NCBI RefSeq assembly: GCF_000764305.2
Contig: NW_025935099.1
Location: 4,975-68,974, forward strand
DNA from: Hyalella azteca
Taxonomy: Eukaryota; Arthropoda; Malacostraca; Amphipoda; Hyalellidae
Length of the DNA stretch: 64,000 bases
Reading direction: 5' to 3'
Below are positions 44,401 through 54,020 of the stretch, in pieces (the first letter of the stretch is position 1; the number at the start of each line of letters is the position of its first letter). The translations under genes and the position numbers were made by a program. Below the pieces are notes generated by a model. That model saw only the letters and a program-made list of their open reading frames with translations, did not search any database and was not told the origin of the DNA.

Positions 44401-46808
44401 AATGACAATAACATCTGTATTTGTAAACATCCTGTCACAAGAATGAAGTTAGGTCAGACCCAGTATGTTGGCGTGACAGAGGAGGCTGTGTGGCAGGAGG
44501 CACAGATGACACGTACTGACGCACCCAGCGTATGAGCACCACCTGGCAGGTGCCGTACAGGCTCTTGCCAGGACTGCTGCGTAGCTCTGGTAACTCTGCA
44601 AAACATTCACTTATAAGAATTCAATTGTGAGCAACATGACTCCAATATCCATCTAGAACTAATTCAATTAACAGCCGATGCTCATAAACTGAATAATGTT
44701 AACAAGTTTTACTTTAGTTTATCCTAGAATTTCTTCTTATTCAATGTATAGAGATGTCTCTAAAGAATTTTTTCTACAGACAACTATCAATGAATTCTGT
44801 TAAGAAATTTTTAAATAATTACAGTCGATTAGACACTGTTGGTATATCGATTAGACACTGTTGGTATACTTATATACCTACATCCAACGCAAGAACTAAA
44901 TTTGAAATCTATTAAGAGTTTAAGACCAAACATTTCTCAAAAGAGATTCGTTTGCCAAGCAAAACGTTACCTAGGTTGGGTCTGTAGAGCGAGTTGCTGG
45001 AGCTGAAGTTGGGGAAAATGTAGGGCAGGTAGACGGCCCGGAACATAGAGAAGAGGTACGAGAAAGCCACGTGGCAATGCTCTGTCTTGGTGCCGCCTCG
45101 CCACTCTACCTTCCGAACCTGCAGTACAACAGCTGCTCAGTGGCAACTCGCTCACTATGGCAACATTACGGCTATGTTTTAATGACGAAACATTACATTG
45201 TTGACAGCCTTCCAGTGGAGAGAACATTGTAGTGTAAGCAAAATTTTTTTTATTGAAGCAACATTTTAGTGACGACAATACGCATACACACTAAACACAG
45301 AGGTAATTGAGACTGCTATAGCAAAGTGTAGCAGTTTGAACTTAAATCCTTAACACGGAAAAATACAAAGCCTTAGCTTGCAGATACCATGGTTTCCATA
45401 AAGGGTAAGAATTACAAGTAGGCCTATCATTGTGATTGAAGTTACCAGCATGTCGTTAAACCAGCATCACATACCTGAGTGACCATGAAGTCCAGGAGAG
45501 AAGAAAGGAAATAAGCTGTGATGTCGTCAGGGGTTTTATCTGTGGATGAGGAGGGGATGATGGCCATGGCTTCAATGGGGGAAACTTTTGTGCCATCGCT
45601 GCTTGTAGTGGGGAGGACTGCGCGAGGGGGAGGAGTGGGGAAGCCAGGAACAAGGGAAGCAAACATGGCGTCCATGTCTGGGGTCTTGCTCTCGCCAACT
45701 ATCATGTACCATAAGATGAATAACCTGCAAGATGAGGGGTAAAGAAATTTTAAAGTGAGGACACTTACAATAGAGGCCACAAAGTTTGTATTTCATGAGA
45801 ACAGGCTAATAATGGACTCAATACTAGAATTTGTAATTTTTTATAGCCGGATTTTGGGTTTAACGTTGAACAATTAGGACAAACTTGAAGTTCTCAAAGA
45901 TTGCTAAATATTGAAATAAAAAATATTTTCCACAAAGAAACAGAAACTAATTTAGGAGAATGGAACTTAACTCACCGGCATCCTTCCCTGCGGAGCCTTA
46001 TGTTATTGCCCCGATGCAGGAGCTTCTTAAAGACATGGGTGAGGGCATTGCATTGCCAGCGTCGCGTGAAGAGCTGCGGCAGCAAGCACAGCAGTCGCTC
46101 CAACACAAACAATGACTGCTCCAGGTCCTCTCTGTGAGGCCGCTGCTGGACACTGAAGCCTGGAAATCCATCCATTATGAGAAAAGAAAATACTTTTCAA
46201 GGTAAAGTAGAAGTTTTAGATATATATACTACATACCATCTTCTAAATGAACCAAAAACATATATTAAATATAATTAATATAGATTATCAAATCACCAGT
46301 CATAAATCAAAGATTTAGCAGTAGCATTTATTTTATAAGTTATTTAACATTCTTTTCAAAAGTCATAAATTCTGATCTAACAGGTAAGGCTGAAATGATC
46401 ATAAAATTCTATTTGGTGACTTCATGTCAAATATGTAGACAAAGCTAAGAGCGTGTTACCCCAGTTAAATATACTACCATATAATTTTAGTGTTCTCCAA
46501 ATCAACCATTAAGACATCAAGTACAGAACCACCTATCCACTAACAACTAATGCAGGGTGCATAAGGATAATACAGTACAACTGCATTGTTATTTCAAGCC
46601 ATTTTGCTACTAGTTTATAATAACGTAGTGAATGGTTACACACAGAACAGCAATCACTTGAAGAGTCAAGACATTATATATATGTACGTATATATACCTT
46701 TCTGCTGGAGTTGTGTCTCAAAGAAAATAAAGGCATCATAGAAGACGTAGAATACGGGGCTGTAGTTGGCATCCAAGAAGGATTTCAGTTCAGTCAGCTC
46801 ACAGTTAT
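29039..46808 (-). CDS. RALGAPA: Ral GTPase-activating protein, alpha subunit (partial gene, 20 exons seen)
   Basis: Exons listed separately translate to the alpha subunit of the RalGAP complex, in the order and phase known for animal homologues, from DNCELTELKSFLDANY at the N-terminal side to RDLSGKFSWDASML. The protein pairs with the beta subunit and stimulates GTP hydrolysis by RalA/RalB through a C-terminal tuberin-like GAP domain. That GAP domain is not found in this window: downstream of 29 kb on this strand there are only minisatellites and the opposite-strand HEPN-NACHT gene. The first exon (start Met) is also not seen. One exon boundary near 41.2 kb is damaged, and the last exon shows a TGA and a frameshift, so the locus is fragmented by assembly or is decaying. 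Confidence 0.9.
29055..29390 (-). repeat. 36-bp coding minisatellite
   Basis: Nine to ten copies of cagctgtcgtccagggacgg plus caggctggagctgttg. The period keeps the RALGAPA frame, giving a Ser/Leu/Asp 12-mer. Confidence 0.95.
29500..30665. other. RALGAPA intron
   Basis: No additional exon, RNA gene or recognised repeat. Confidence 0.5.
30666..30911 (-). CDS. RALGAPA: RALGAPA exon
   Basis: Acceptor atgccttgcag, donor ACTGAG|GTTTGC. 82 residues from MSQRLLYLLWHCPLG to FVTPSTE, matching the region around LSPELFESPNIQFFVLNN in homologues (here VFLSPHVQISALNNNCLF). Confidence 0.85.
30912..31864. other. RALGAPA intron, exon expected but not found
   Basis: Homologues have about 100 further residues between the exons at 32628 and 30666. 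I could not locate them here. They may be lost at the joint at 32524. Confidence 0.35.
31865..31945 (-). other. tRNA-like fragment (possible SINE)
   Basis: The reverse strand has a box-B-like gagttcgaatcctgcagg and an anticodon-arm-like stretch upstream (cttcgcgtgtgggagac). No complete cloverleaf could be drawn. Confidence 0.3.
31930..32180. repeat. 21-bp minisatellite
   Basis: Eleven to twelve copies of gggagcttcatgacctcctg plus t. Several frames stay open only because 21 is a multiple of three. Confidence 0.95.
32225..32523. repeat. 30-bp minisatellite
   Basis: Ten copies of acaactatagtgctatagaa plus cacctgcagt, ending at a single N (32524). The ORFs in all frames are repeat products. Confidence 0.95.
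32628..32735 (-). CDS. RALGAPA: RALGAPA exon
   Basis: Acceptor gctgcgcag, donor ATTCAG|GTTTGC. Encodes IGRLVGQVAADLLMLLSDHS then EALLDHYPDMPPRIIQ, aligning with the HVACNMLHMLVHY...IIQ segment of homologues. Confidence 0.85.
32765..32850. repeat. short 28-38-bp tandem repeat
   Basis: Three copies of cttgttataattctgcttca plus a variable spacer, located just 5' (in gene direction) of the 32628-32735 exon. Confidence 0.8.
33211..33211. other. contig joint (single N)
   Basis: A lone N within a RALGAPA intron. Confidence 0.6.
33965..34090 (-). repeat. 24-bp minisatellite beside a RALGAPA donor
   Basis: Five to six copies of aatacgaacagcgtattacc plus attg. Confidence 0.9.
34118..34285 (-). CDS. 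RALGAPA: RALGAPA exon
   Basis: Acceptor tttatttag, donor CTCAAG|GTAACA. Encodes DHILTVLLKSGKRDGYWRTR, then SLALCALASSLYHQLNQ ... VSVLLAALK. A 24-bp minisatellite begins 28 bases past the donor, and part of the exon is duplicated upstream at 34716-34795. Confidence 0.9.
34200..35180. repeat. tandem segmental duplication carrying part of an exon
   Basis: About 34200-34630 is repeated at about 34715-35180. The upstream copy holds only the acceptor and first two dozen codons of the 34118-34285 exon before it diverges into cagagtaaagttag repeats. Confidence 0.85.
35309..35443 (-). CDS. RALGAPA: RALGAPA exon
   Basis: Acceptor ggttgcag, donor GTCAAG|GTCATT. Encodes GGVFPREEAISLLGSLLPLA and ends FTLMNCSDVK. 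45 residues in phase 0. Confidence 0.9.
35878..36009 (-). CDS. RALGAPA: RALGAPA exon
   Basis: Acceptor tgttgcag, donor AAACAG|GTGCGC. Encodes EVISCLVGACGPHFFSLGLP then GSSMLMLDFIFAANTVV, matching the conserved FFSLGLPG core. Confidence 0.93.
36010..36829. other. RALGAPA intron
   Basis: No exon or mobile element recognised. Confidence 0.5.
36830..37095 (-). repeat. 37-bp minisatellite beside a RALGAPA donor
   Basis: Seven copies of gtcaactggcaacatatata plus ctagtgaggggatggct. Confidence 0.95.
37121..37276 (-). CDS. RALGAPA: RALGAPA exon
   Basis: Acceptor ttgtgggcag, donor GATCAG|GTCAGC. Encodes ALNLPNAYQRGKLLAYRLLC ... ALHQGLLGQDQ. A 37-bp minisatellite begins about 25 bases after the donor. 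Confidence 0.93.
37830..37928 (-). CDS. RALGAPA: RALGAPA exon
   Basis: Acceptor gttgtgcag. Encodes LRDNQGISVDNQSTPPPPEL then VPPITLIAPWCLK, matching the RDNLGIS...LIPPL segment of homologues. The donor GTTCCT is weak. Confidence 0.88.
38190..38290 (-). repeat. 34-bp tandem repeat containing a splice donor
   Basis: The donor sequence cattaag|gtcagg of the RALGAPA exon is repeated 34 bases downstream (gaccttaatgaggacgttaa on the plus strand), with a third diverged unit beyond. Confidence 0.8.
38279..38481 (-). CDS. RALGAPA: RALGAPA exon
   Basis: Acceptor cctgggcag, donor ATTAAG|GTCAGG. Encodes SVMAGGSVRGWLPDVAVVLW, then KRVLGLLGD ... SHLTDLSNVLIK, strongly conserved. Confidence 0.93.
38482..40258. 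other. intron region, no exon recognised
   Basis: The family's variable linker should continue here, but I could not identify further exons. The sequence is AT-rich with short ORFs. Confidence 0.4.
40259..40471 (-). CDS. RALGAPA: RALGAPA exon, His-rich linker
   Basis: Acceptor gttgaacag, donor GAAAAG|GTCAGA. Encodes a Ser/His-rich segment (HHHHQHHHNCPTRLVRVLSD). The phase matches the preceding exon exactly. The His tract is lineage-specific low complexity. Confidence 0.75.
40694..40841 (-). CDS. RALGAPA: RALGAPA exon
   Basis: Acceptor tttgtgcag, donor CTCACAG|GTCAGC. Encodes SIRSSHSSANFSRTWNG then VKQQQQQAGG, matching the SFSRGW-type motif of homologues. In phase with both neighbours. Confidence 0.85.
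41114..41214 (-). CDS. RALGAPA: RALGAPA exon, 5' end damaged
   Basis: Encodes LARHVYGLEVNNLPLDRVNE then RRAIKRGSKSHNA, with donor AATGCG|GTCAGC. The conserved residues expected just before (a short METLTRV-like stretch) and any acceptor are missing: the match stops abruptly near 41214 and becomes AT-rich sequence. Confidence 0.8.
41457..41579 (-). CDS. RALGAPA: RALGAPA exon
   Basis: Acceptor ccgtgcag, donor GGCG|GTGAGT region. Encodes TLIVSWIKANLSVVVSGELW, then DQLLSTLSSLSHLDELVKEWA, highly conserved. Confidence 0.93.
41813..41924 (-). CDS. RALGAPA: RALGAPA exon
   Basis: Acceptor gtgttgcag, donor TTCCAG|GTAAAC. Encodes WEQLLIVLFHITSQTL ... GGRFASALFQ, with Trp split across the junction. Confidence 0.93.
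42190..42326 (-). repeat. 58-bp tandem repeat containing a splice donor
   Basis: The end of the RALGAPA exon (catggaaaggaagacatg, then gtaataag) recurs at 42241-42266 with an intact donor, and again at about 42190-42210 in diverged form. Confidence 0.85.
42307..42467 (-). CDS. RALGAPA: RALGAPA exon with repeated donor region
   Basis: Acceptor gattttcag, donor AAGACATG|GTAATA. Encodes NVLQVFVTSAANVFLLQV ... HVLNTYRYMVMNTRMERKT. The 58 bases spanning its donor are tandemly repeated downstream, so alternative downstream donors exist. Confidence 0.93.
42955..43110 (-). CDS. RALGAPA: RALGAPA exon
   Basis: Acceptor tctcacag, donor CTGCAG|GTCTAC. Encodes TGDVPIFLLEPSECDSEE ... RDNNVRAGLQ, leading in frame into NVLQVF of the next exon. 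Confidence 0.9.
43599..43767 (-). CDS. RALGAPA: RALGAPA exon
   Basis: Acceptor ggtttcag, donor AAATG|GTCAGT. Encodes LVREVLFSTRSNVNFIHELF ... YRDWIQM, a conserved block. Confidence 0.93.
44102..44188 (-). CDS. RALGAPA: RALGAPA exon
   Basis: Acceptor tgtgacag, donor CTAA|GTACGA. Encodes an acidic, Ser-rich linker (DERRGENTSQEGTGSTSDQD). Joins the next exon in frame (...AHYA-N-DAS). Confidence 0.75.
44513..44595 (-). CDS. RALGAPA: RALGAPA exon (donor uncertain)
   Basis: Acceptor ttttgcag. Encodes ELPELRSSPGKSLYGTCQ then VVLIRWVRQY, matching the conserved VIRW segment. Several weak donors are possible within 15 bases, and the one given does not fit the next exon's phase perfectly. Confidence 0.75.
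44971..45118 (-). CDS. RALGAPA: RALGAPA exon
   Basis: Acceptor tactgcag, donor AACCTAG|GTAACG. Encodes VRKVEWRGGTKTEHC ... VYLPYIFPNF ... SLYRPNL, matching the conserved YLPYIFP region. Confidence 0.93.
45475..45724 (-). CDS. RALGAPA: RALGAPA exon
   Basis: Acceptor catcttgcag, donor CACTCAG|GTATGT. Encodes LFILWYMIVGE ... SLVPGFPTP ... DDITAYFLSSLLDFMVTQ. Joins the previous exon through a split Arg codon. Confidence 0.93.
45976..46159 (-). CDS. RALGAPA: RALGAPA exon
   Basis: Acceptor ggatttccag, donor GCCG|GTGAGT. Encodes a stretch with VLERLLCLLPQLFTRRWQC and HVFKKLLHRGNNIRLRREG, strongly conserved in the family. Confidence 0.93.
46698..46808 (-). CDS. RALGAPA: RALGAPA exon, N-terminal
   Basis: Acceptor tttcttccag, donor CAGAAAG|GTATAT. 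Encodes DNCELTELKSFLDANYSPVF, then YVFYDAFIFFETQLQQK, matching the N-terminal helical region. Begins and ends in phase 2 and 1, and joins the next exon in frame. Confidence 0.9.
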
Positions 46809-49800
46809 CTGGAAGAAAAAACTAACTTATTTTCAACACACAATAAAGCTGATAGCTAACAAATGCAGCTAAACCATCAAGATCCATTAAGTGATTACCA
46901 AAACAATAAGATTTATTAGGTGGTGTTATCATAATTTAACCAGCCAACCTTACTGTGGTACCATATTTTTTTTCTTTTTTTTTTTTTGTCTTTCCTCAAC
47001 ACTGAAGGTTATGATGAACATAGAAATTTAGGAAAATATATTTGAGGATCCAGATGCTTGGCAAATAGTATCAAATTTTATTCATACAAGTTATGAGTGT
47101 TCTGCAGTTGTGGCAGACAGAGACAAATTTTAATTTGCATACAATATATAATGGACCTTTAAAATCCTATTGTGAATATCCTGCTAAGGCTTTCCAAATT
47201 TGAAGGTTCCTGGTAAACAATAAAGTGCAGACAAGACAAAATGTGTTCTTCACTTTTTGCAAGAATCACTATAGGTAGACTGTCTCAAACTAGTCCTATA
47301 GGTAGACTCACTCTCAGACTAGTCCTATAGGTAGACTCACTCTCAGACTAGTCCCCAATTCTCACACTAGTCCTTAGTAAGATAATATAATTAGGATACA
47401 ACTCATCTAGAATAACTGGGCTTTTTTAAGTTAAATAATCCCAGTATTTCTTGTGCCTTTGATATCTGTTGCCAAGAATATTTTTAAGTAGGTACAGTAC
47501 CTATTAAAAGGCAAATTGCCTTTTAATAGGTACTAGGTAAGTTTGGCATATATTGTAGAATATTTGCCAAATGCTATTGGCTATCCTATGCTACTGTGCT
47601 TTTTTCAAAGTGGCATAGGTTTGTAAGTCTCATTCTTAAAAGCTTGTTGGTAATTTCAAGTCAAGTGCAAAAATTTTGAAAATCAGACCATTGCCAGTTT
47701 TGACAAAATTTCACACAAGTGCTGATTTTTTTTCTAAAGTAACTTAGCTATATTTTTTGCTAACAATATGGAAAATTAGAGAGGCTAGAGATTATCACAT
47801 GGGGTGTTAAAAAAGTCATAGATCTTGTGGTGCATAATCTATTCAGGACAATCTGGATTGCTGCTGATTTTAAAAGTCATTCATAGAACTTGTGGTTGTC
47901 TTTAAAAAAATAATAGTCATAAAATTTGTATTAGTATTGTAAAAACTTTTTGAGTAGAATAATTTCAAACATACACAAAAATAGCTAATGACTTTTTAAA
48001 AGTTTAATGACCTGCATACAAATAGAAAGTTATTAATACCGGTAGCTCTCTGGTAGGTACTTATTTAGTTCATCACCATCAGAAGTAAGATTATATACCT
48101 ACATAAAATATTTAAACTTGACTTATTTGTTTTTCCATAACTCACAACAACTCAGAATTGTCAAACCATTTTTTTGCCACTTTGATTTTGTTCTTTCAAT
48201 GCCAAAATGATTAAGTACATCTCAAGCACTTTAGTTGCAACAGCATTCATAATGAAGAGAAAGGCAATACCATAATATAAAATATTTCTTTGTAGGAGTT
48301 TTAATCTGATGAGGGAAATTAGTTTAAGAAAATTCAGAATCTGATTTTTTTTCAGTGTTTGGATTGAATAGCAATAATTTTGCAGCAGATTCTGCAATAC
48401 AAGAGGCAGTGAAATGTTTAGTTTAGTTGTTGTCATGGCATTTATATTTGGTTTTGAATAAAAAAAATACACTTTCATGTATATGGACTATAATTTTTGC
48501 ATTTTAATGGAGTAAATGGACAGTCATTAAAATTATCTAATTCAGAGAATCTTGACTCTTCTCTCATGCAAATATTGAATAATAAAGAATTAGGAGTTAC
48601 TCTGTGGTGGCTAGGTGATATCTTATTCTGAATTGATAACTATCAGCAATATACCTATTTTGCCTTTCATAGTTACACACGCAGGGTTGACTAGTTTCTG
48701 TGCAATTGGCAGACAAATAAATTTTGCTTGCTTGCTAGATGGTTCCTGGAAAGTATTATTATTTTTTTTTTGTGGATGCAAAGATAGCAAATAAATGTTT
48801 ATGGCAAGAAAAGAGATAAAGTTTTTCTCTATCATCAAATAATTACTGAAAACAGGCTGCATTGATACCCAACAAAATAAATTATTGTGTAGGTAAGTTG
48901 GTAATCCTACAATTTTCAGGAAACCAATAGAAGTTAATTTATGCTGGCCAATGGAATGATTGACTGGAACCAAATTGGTCCATGAATTTTGCCAGTGCAT
49001 CACACAAATTTTACAAAAATTACCAAACCACATTTTGTCATAGGCTTTTACTGATCGCAGCAAGCAAACTAAATTTGGTGCCTTGATAAATTGTTAACGT
49101 ACTTCAAATGTTTAGTCAAGGAATGCTGCTGCAATAAAATAAATGAGCTTGCATCTGATGCAAATTGACAGAAAATGAATCCAAGAATTCACCAATTTTA
49201 GGTTATTCTCATATAAAGAATAATTGTATTAAGTAGAATAATAATTTTTCCATTGGCATGGTCATTATTAAACACAGAGAAAGAAAATTATTTTATATTT
49301 TTGAACATGTTACATTTTATTTTGATAAAAAAGTATAAATTACATGGGTACTATGAGAGTAATTTTTTTTGAATGATCACCCAGAGCTCTACAGAAAACT
49401 CCATTAGATAAACTGGATATGCCACAGAACAGGTCTGCAGTATGTGGATCATCTGGGACATTGTCTCTATCTGCCTTTGATGGCCGAATTGTCCAGTAAA
49501 ATAAACATTAACGGTTGCAAGAACCTAGACTCGTCAATGCAGCTACGATTCCCATAAGAGCACATTTAAAAATCTACAAGGAACAGCCACGGCTTTTAAA
49601 TATTTATGTCGGTCAGTATCAACACTCCAGCTGCAACTCAGCTTTGAGGCAACACGAGAGACCACGATATGTCCAATCACTCCAATGATTATAATACTGG
49701 CAATAATGAAGATTCAAGTTCTGAGCACTGCACAATAATTATATTATTGTACAGCCATCAGCATAGTATGGTCACAGTCATTGTTAGTAGCGGTACAGTC

Positions 49801-50470
49801 CACAATTACCAAAATCAGAAGTACGGCAATGAGCTCTGAGTAACCTCATCAACTATGAAGACAAATGCCACTACTGAAAAGTACGGTTGTGATAAAACAA
49901 CCTACGGCCAGACTGACCTGATTTTGATTGTGTTCAGACGTTCTTTTTCATGTACTAGAGATGTTTGTCAACATAGGATGTGAACTTGAACTTCCAATTT
50001 TAATATGAAATGCACCAGTGTTTAATGGCAACCCTCTTTGTACAATATTTTTACCGTAAACTTTTCATACAAGAACTTACAACATGCCTCTACTGACCAC
50101 TATGGATGCAACCTGACTAAATTATATTAAAGCAATCTCTGATCAATCTATAAATAAAATTACCGCAATGTAAACAAATCACCAAAAATCATTATAATCA
50201 TGTGAATCATAATCCAAGAAGAAGTGTAATAGTGGCGGCTGTCTTTTACAATCCTAACTGATGTCTTTGGAGCAATAATTTTCTGTACATTTCCAATAAG
50301 TTTTTCTCTATCTTCAAAAAATTACTGAAAACAGGCTGCAATGACAATCAACAAAATTAATTATTGTGTAGGAATGTTGGTAATCCTATAATTTTATTGA
50401 AACCAACAGAAGTTAAATTATGCATATTATATATAAGGCATATTATATTGATATAATTAGCCTCACTCAA
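46809..50470. other. AT-rich region without recognised genes
   Basis: It contains a 34-bp triplicate at 47285-47360 (ctataggtagactcactctc) and a pair of direct repeats (about 48816-48942 and 50300-50420, sharing attactgaaaacaggctgca). A 146-residue minus ORF at 48623-49063 overlaps one copy and was not recognised. The missing first RALGAPA exon was not found here. Confidence 0.4.
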
Positions 50471-50474
50471 CAGT

Positions 50475-51490
50475 TGGAAGGATTTCTAGAAATAATGATT
50501 CATATTTCTAAGACCAATCCAGTCTGGTAACTTGAGCCATTGTAGCTACTAGCTACTACTGCAGCTAGTAGTGTGGTTCCCCAATGCCTCTCCTTCTTGC
50601 AATCTCTAAGCTGCAAACTATTCAAAACTCTGCCCTTTGCATAGCCATGGGATCTCTTCAAATGGCCTCCACCTCCAACTTACACAGCAAAGCTGAGGTC
50701 TTACCTGTGACCGAACACCTCTCTCTGCTCTGTTCACAGTACCGTAAACTGGGGTAACTTTGACTCCCGGGGTAACTTTGACCACTTTTGGTTTTCTAAC
50801 AAAAACCCCCAAAACTCAAAAACTATTTGACATAGAAAAATTTTGTCAATGGGCATTAAAGGCCTAATACTGAGGCTACAAAAAAAAAGTGGTCAAAGTT
50901 ATCCCAGTTTACGGTACCTAGCCAGTGCCCTACGACCACACCATCCCAGCTACCCTATCATCACCCAGACATCGGGGCCCCGTCCCATGAAGCACACGAT
51001 TCAGACCCACTTCCTCCCTTCATTCTCTCACCTGCTGAAGGAGGGGGTCCCTCCCTCTTGACTCCTACTCCACTGCCCTCAACACCCTGCACAGTACTGC
51101 CATCTCCTATTTGGCCTCAGCATCTCCTAACAAGGTTTTGCTGATCCCTGCCCCCTCTTTCTCATTCAGTGAGCTATCCCTCCCCAGGGCGGCCAGTAGC
51201 GCCCTTTTCCAGCTCCACTCTGGCTACTTATTGCAGCTCAACTTGTACCTTGCTTTCATTGGTGCAGCAAACCCTCTCTGCCCTGAGTACCTACAGCGCA
51301 ATGGATCATACCACCCATCACCTCTTCAGCTGCCCATTGCACCCCACCTTGCTAACCCCACTGGACTTCTAGTCTAACCCTGGACCAACTGCAGCATTCT
51401 TCTCATTGCTCCCATCCTTCTCCAACATCATAGGATCCTCCTCTCCCGGAGCTGCCCTCTTTCCGGGGGCACTTCCGAGCAGCAGTCCAG
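50475..51490 (+). pseudogene. LINE C-terminal fragment interrupted by a MITE
   Basis: Translation gives KLQTIQNSALCIAMGSLQMA, VLPVTEHLSLLCSQ, then (after the MITE) YLASALRPHHPSYP, RPMKHTIQTHF, and further on ALFQLHSGYLLQLNLYL and HHLFSCPLHPTLLTPLDF. This is the conserved post-RT segment and Cys/His tail of jockey-like non-LTR retrotransposons. Frameshifts and stops make it inactive. Confidence 0.85.
50742..50914. mobile_element. MITE with TA target duplication
   Basis: Terminal inverted repeats ccgtaaactggggtaacttt and its near-complement, flanked by TA on each side. It sits between LLCSQ and YLAS of the LINE frame, and removing it with one TA restores that frame. Probably a Tc1/mariner-type non-autonomous element (inference from the TA). 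Confidence 0.85.
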
Positions 51491-51747
51491 GGCAATTAAC
51501 AACAACAACTGCATTGTATCTACAGTACTAGCTTGAGTAAATACTAGGGCAAATAAGAGTTACTGTGGAAGGTAAATTACAAAAAGTCTCCTCTTTGTCA
51601 CCATGATTTTAGCAAGCAGTTCAAAAACATCAGCTCATCATGAAAAGGAAATCTAGTATTAAAATCTTATAAACAAAATGAATTAGTGTAGTAGTTATTC
51701 ATGGATATATGGATTATCTTCATCTTGAATTCCACCCTGCTTTACAG

Positions 51748-51857
51748 TGTGAGTCTCAGTCCACTGTGCAGAGAGTGGATGAATATTGCAAGATCTTTGG
51801 CGACGCTTCAGTAGCAAAATTTATGCCTTCAGAAGATCTTGCCAACACATTTAGATT
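51748..51857 (+). CDS. partial exon truncated by the gap
   Basis: Acceptor gctttacag, then an open frame CESQSTVQRVDEYCKIFGDA, followed by SVAKFMPSEDLANTFR, up to the Ns. The composition looks like real protein, but I do not recognise the family. Confidence 0.4.
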
Positions 51858-52281
51858 NNNNNNNNNNNNNNNNNNNNNNNNNNNNNNNNNNNNNNNNNNN
51901 NNNNNNNNNNNNNNNNNNNNNNNNNNNNNNNNNNNNNNNNNNNNNNNNNNNNNNNNNNNNNNNNNNNNNNNNNNNNNNNNNNNNNNNNNNNNNNNNNNNN
52001 NNNNNNNNNNNNNNNNNNNNNNNNNNNNNNNNNNNNNNNNNNNNNNNNNNNNNNNNNNNNNNNNNNNNNNNNNNNNNNNNNNNNNNNNNNNNNNNNNNNN
52101 NNNNNNNNNNNNNNNNNNNNNNNNNNNNNNNNNNNNNNNNNNNNNNNNNNNNNNNNNNNNNNNNNNNNNNNNNNNNNNNNNNNNNNNNNNNNNNNNNNNN
52201 NNNNNNNNNNNNNNNNNNNNNNNNNNNNNNNNNNNNNNNNNNNNNNNNNNNNNNNNNNNNNNNNNNNNNNNNNNNNNNNNN
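51858..52281. other. assembly gap (424 N)
   Basis: Scaffold gap. Linkage between the left part (RALGAPA, HEPN-NACHT) and the right part (gene with TAA/TAG as sense) depends on it. Confidence 0.99.
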
Positions 52282-54020
52282 CACACAGCTCGTTCCAAGC
52301 TGTGTGCAAAAATTAAAATTTTCTTAATTAAAAGCTTAATAACTGTTAATTAAAAGCCTAATTAAGTAGTGCTCAATATTCAATAGTGTTCTAATTCAAA
52401 GCCGTGTCGTATTCCAATACAGCTCACACAGTGATCGGAATTTGAACACGTGGATGTCGGAATTACATATTAGTACAATTTGAAGCGCGGTCGGAATACG
52501 TCTCACCACGTGCCAAATATAGTCACACACAGTGTCAAAATATAGGGATTTGGTAGCCTCACCAAATGGTAGCCTGGTAGGTTTGCATTCTAAAGGCTTT
52601 TAAATAAATATGGCAACATTTTGTGACATTTCATCATTGCTGGTACGTAGTATGGTGTATTGAGAGTCACCTAAAGCAAACAGAACTAACTTGAGTAATG
52701 CATACGCCATACGGTTATTTTATTATAGTTTTTAATTTCTGGATGCGTCCTTAATATGTCGGAATATACAGCGTTTACCCTATTTACAGATTGGGTTTTG
52801 GAATAAAGCACAATTAGAAACATCATAATGGTAGTAACCAAAATCTTGCAGCATTGAACTTTTTTTTTCATAGTTAGGGTTAAGACTTGTGGCAACAAAT
52901 GCACCCACCAGCCTGATCTCTGTCAGAAAGCATTGAACTATCAGTATCCAAGCAAATATTTTGACAAAAATGGAAATCTTGGACTCAATGATAATTCCCA
53001 ATGCTCGACTATCATCACATTTCTCTATAATTAGAAAAATTTCAAATTCAAGGTTTCTGTGTATGAATTGCATTAGTTAAATAATATTGAATGATTACCT
53101 ATAACTCTATATATAGTATAAGCTATAATTATTCAAGTAATTCAACAGCCATGCTGCCATAGCAGACCGCTGAATTCTGAAAGGGAACAAAATGCTTTCC
53201 ACTTCGGCACTTCCAGAGTTCCAGTGTTGTGTAATGAACATCAAAGACAATCATTACAAACTCAGGCTGTAAATGGATTTCTAGGGAATATCTCTCTTAA
53301 GAAAGTAACCATTCAGCTCATAGCCTATTGCTATGATAGACTATAGTCAAATTTACCTAAAACTATCCTCAGGTGTTTTAGTCTGGTGGGCGTATCTTTC
53401 TTTGGGTCCACACATTTCTGTTGGCTTTTCTTCACATCGGCGGAGGAAGTGTTCTTTTTGAACATTATTCAATTTTCATGCTACCTCAAATGGTGAATAG
53501 AATGCATTACCATAACAAAATGAACCATCACAGACACGACGCAACCAGGGCTTTCATCGTATTCTGTGGCACCAAAACAGGCAGCAAGTTCATCATATAC
53601 AATGTGTTCGATTCCATAGACAAAGGTATTCGAAAAAGTGAAATTATTGAATTTGCTGTGCCTATTTTTTTAATAAGGGGACATAAAACAAGTAGGACTA
53701 ATATTTTTCATACATGCATACAATAGCTAATATGTCTTAAACTTGAAACATGTGTGATCATTATATGAATGAAACAGCAGAGCAGCAGAGATATTCGTGA
53801 CTGGTCCTGGCTCAGAGAAATTTTAGTAGGAAAAACATTATTATGTGTTTCCTCAAAAAAGTTACTTGAAAGAATGATCTAATGACAATGAAAATGCGAA
53901 AGGGGCAATTTAATTAAAATACGGAGTCGCTTGAGATGAATCGAACAATTGCAACATAAATAATAAAGCAAACATTTTGGGGGTTCATTAATTTCTTCTT
54001 TTTAATTGCGCCCGAACAAT
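52282..54020. other. no firm gene
   Basis: AT-rich. A minus-strand frame 53711-53469 (ATG to TGA, containing one TAA and one TAG) would be open under the same altered code as the neighbouring large gene and in the same register. At 80 codons it is too short to trust. A plus-strand ORF overlaps it. Confidence 0.3.

Noticed and set aside
48623..49063. 146-residue minus ORF as a gene
   Set aside because: AT-rich, overlaps a direct repeat shared with 50300-50420, and no family is recognised.
51756..52353. ORFs spanning the N gap
   Set aside because: Translation through unknown bases has no meaning. Only the 51748-51857 part is considered.
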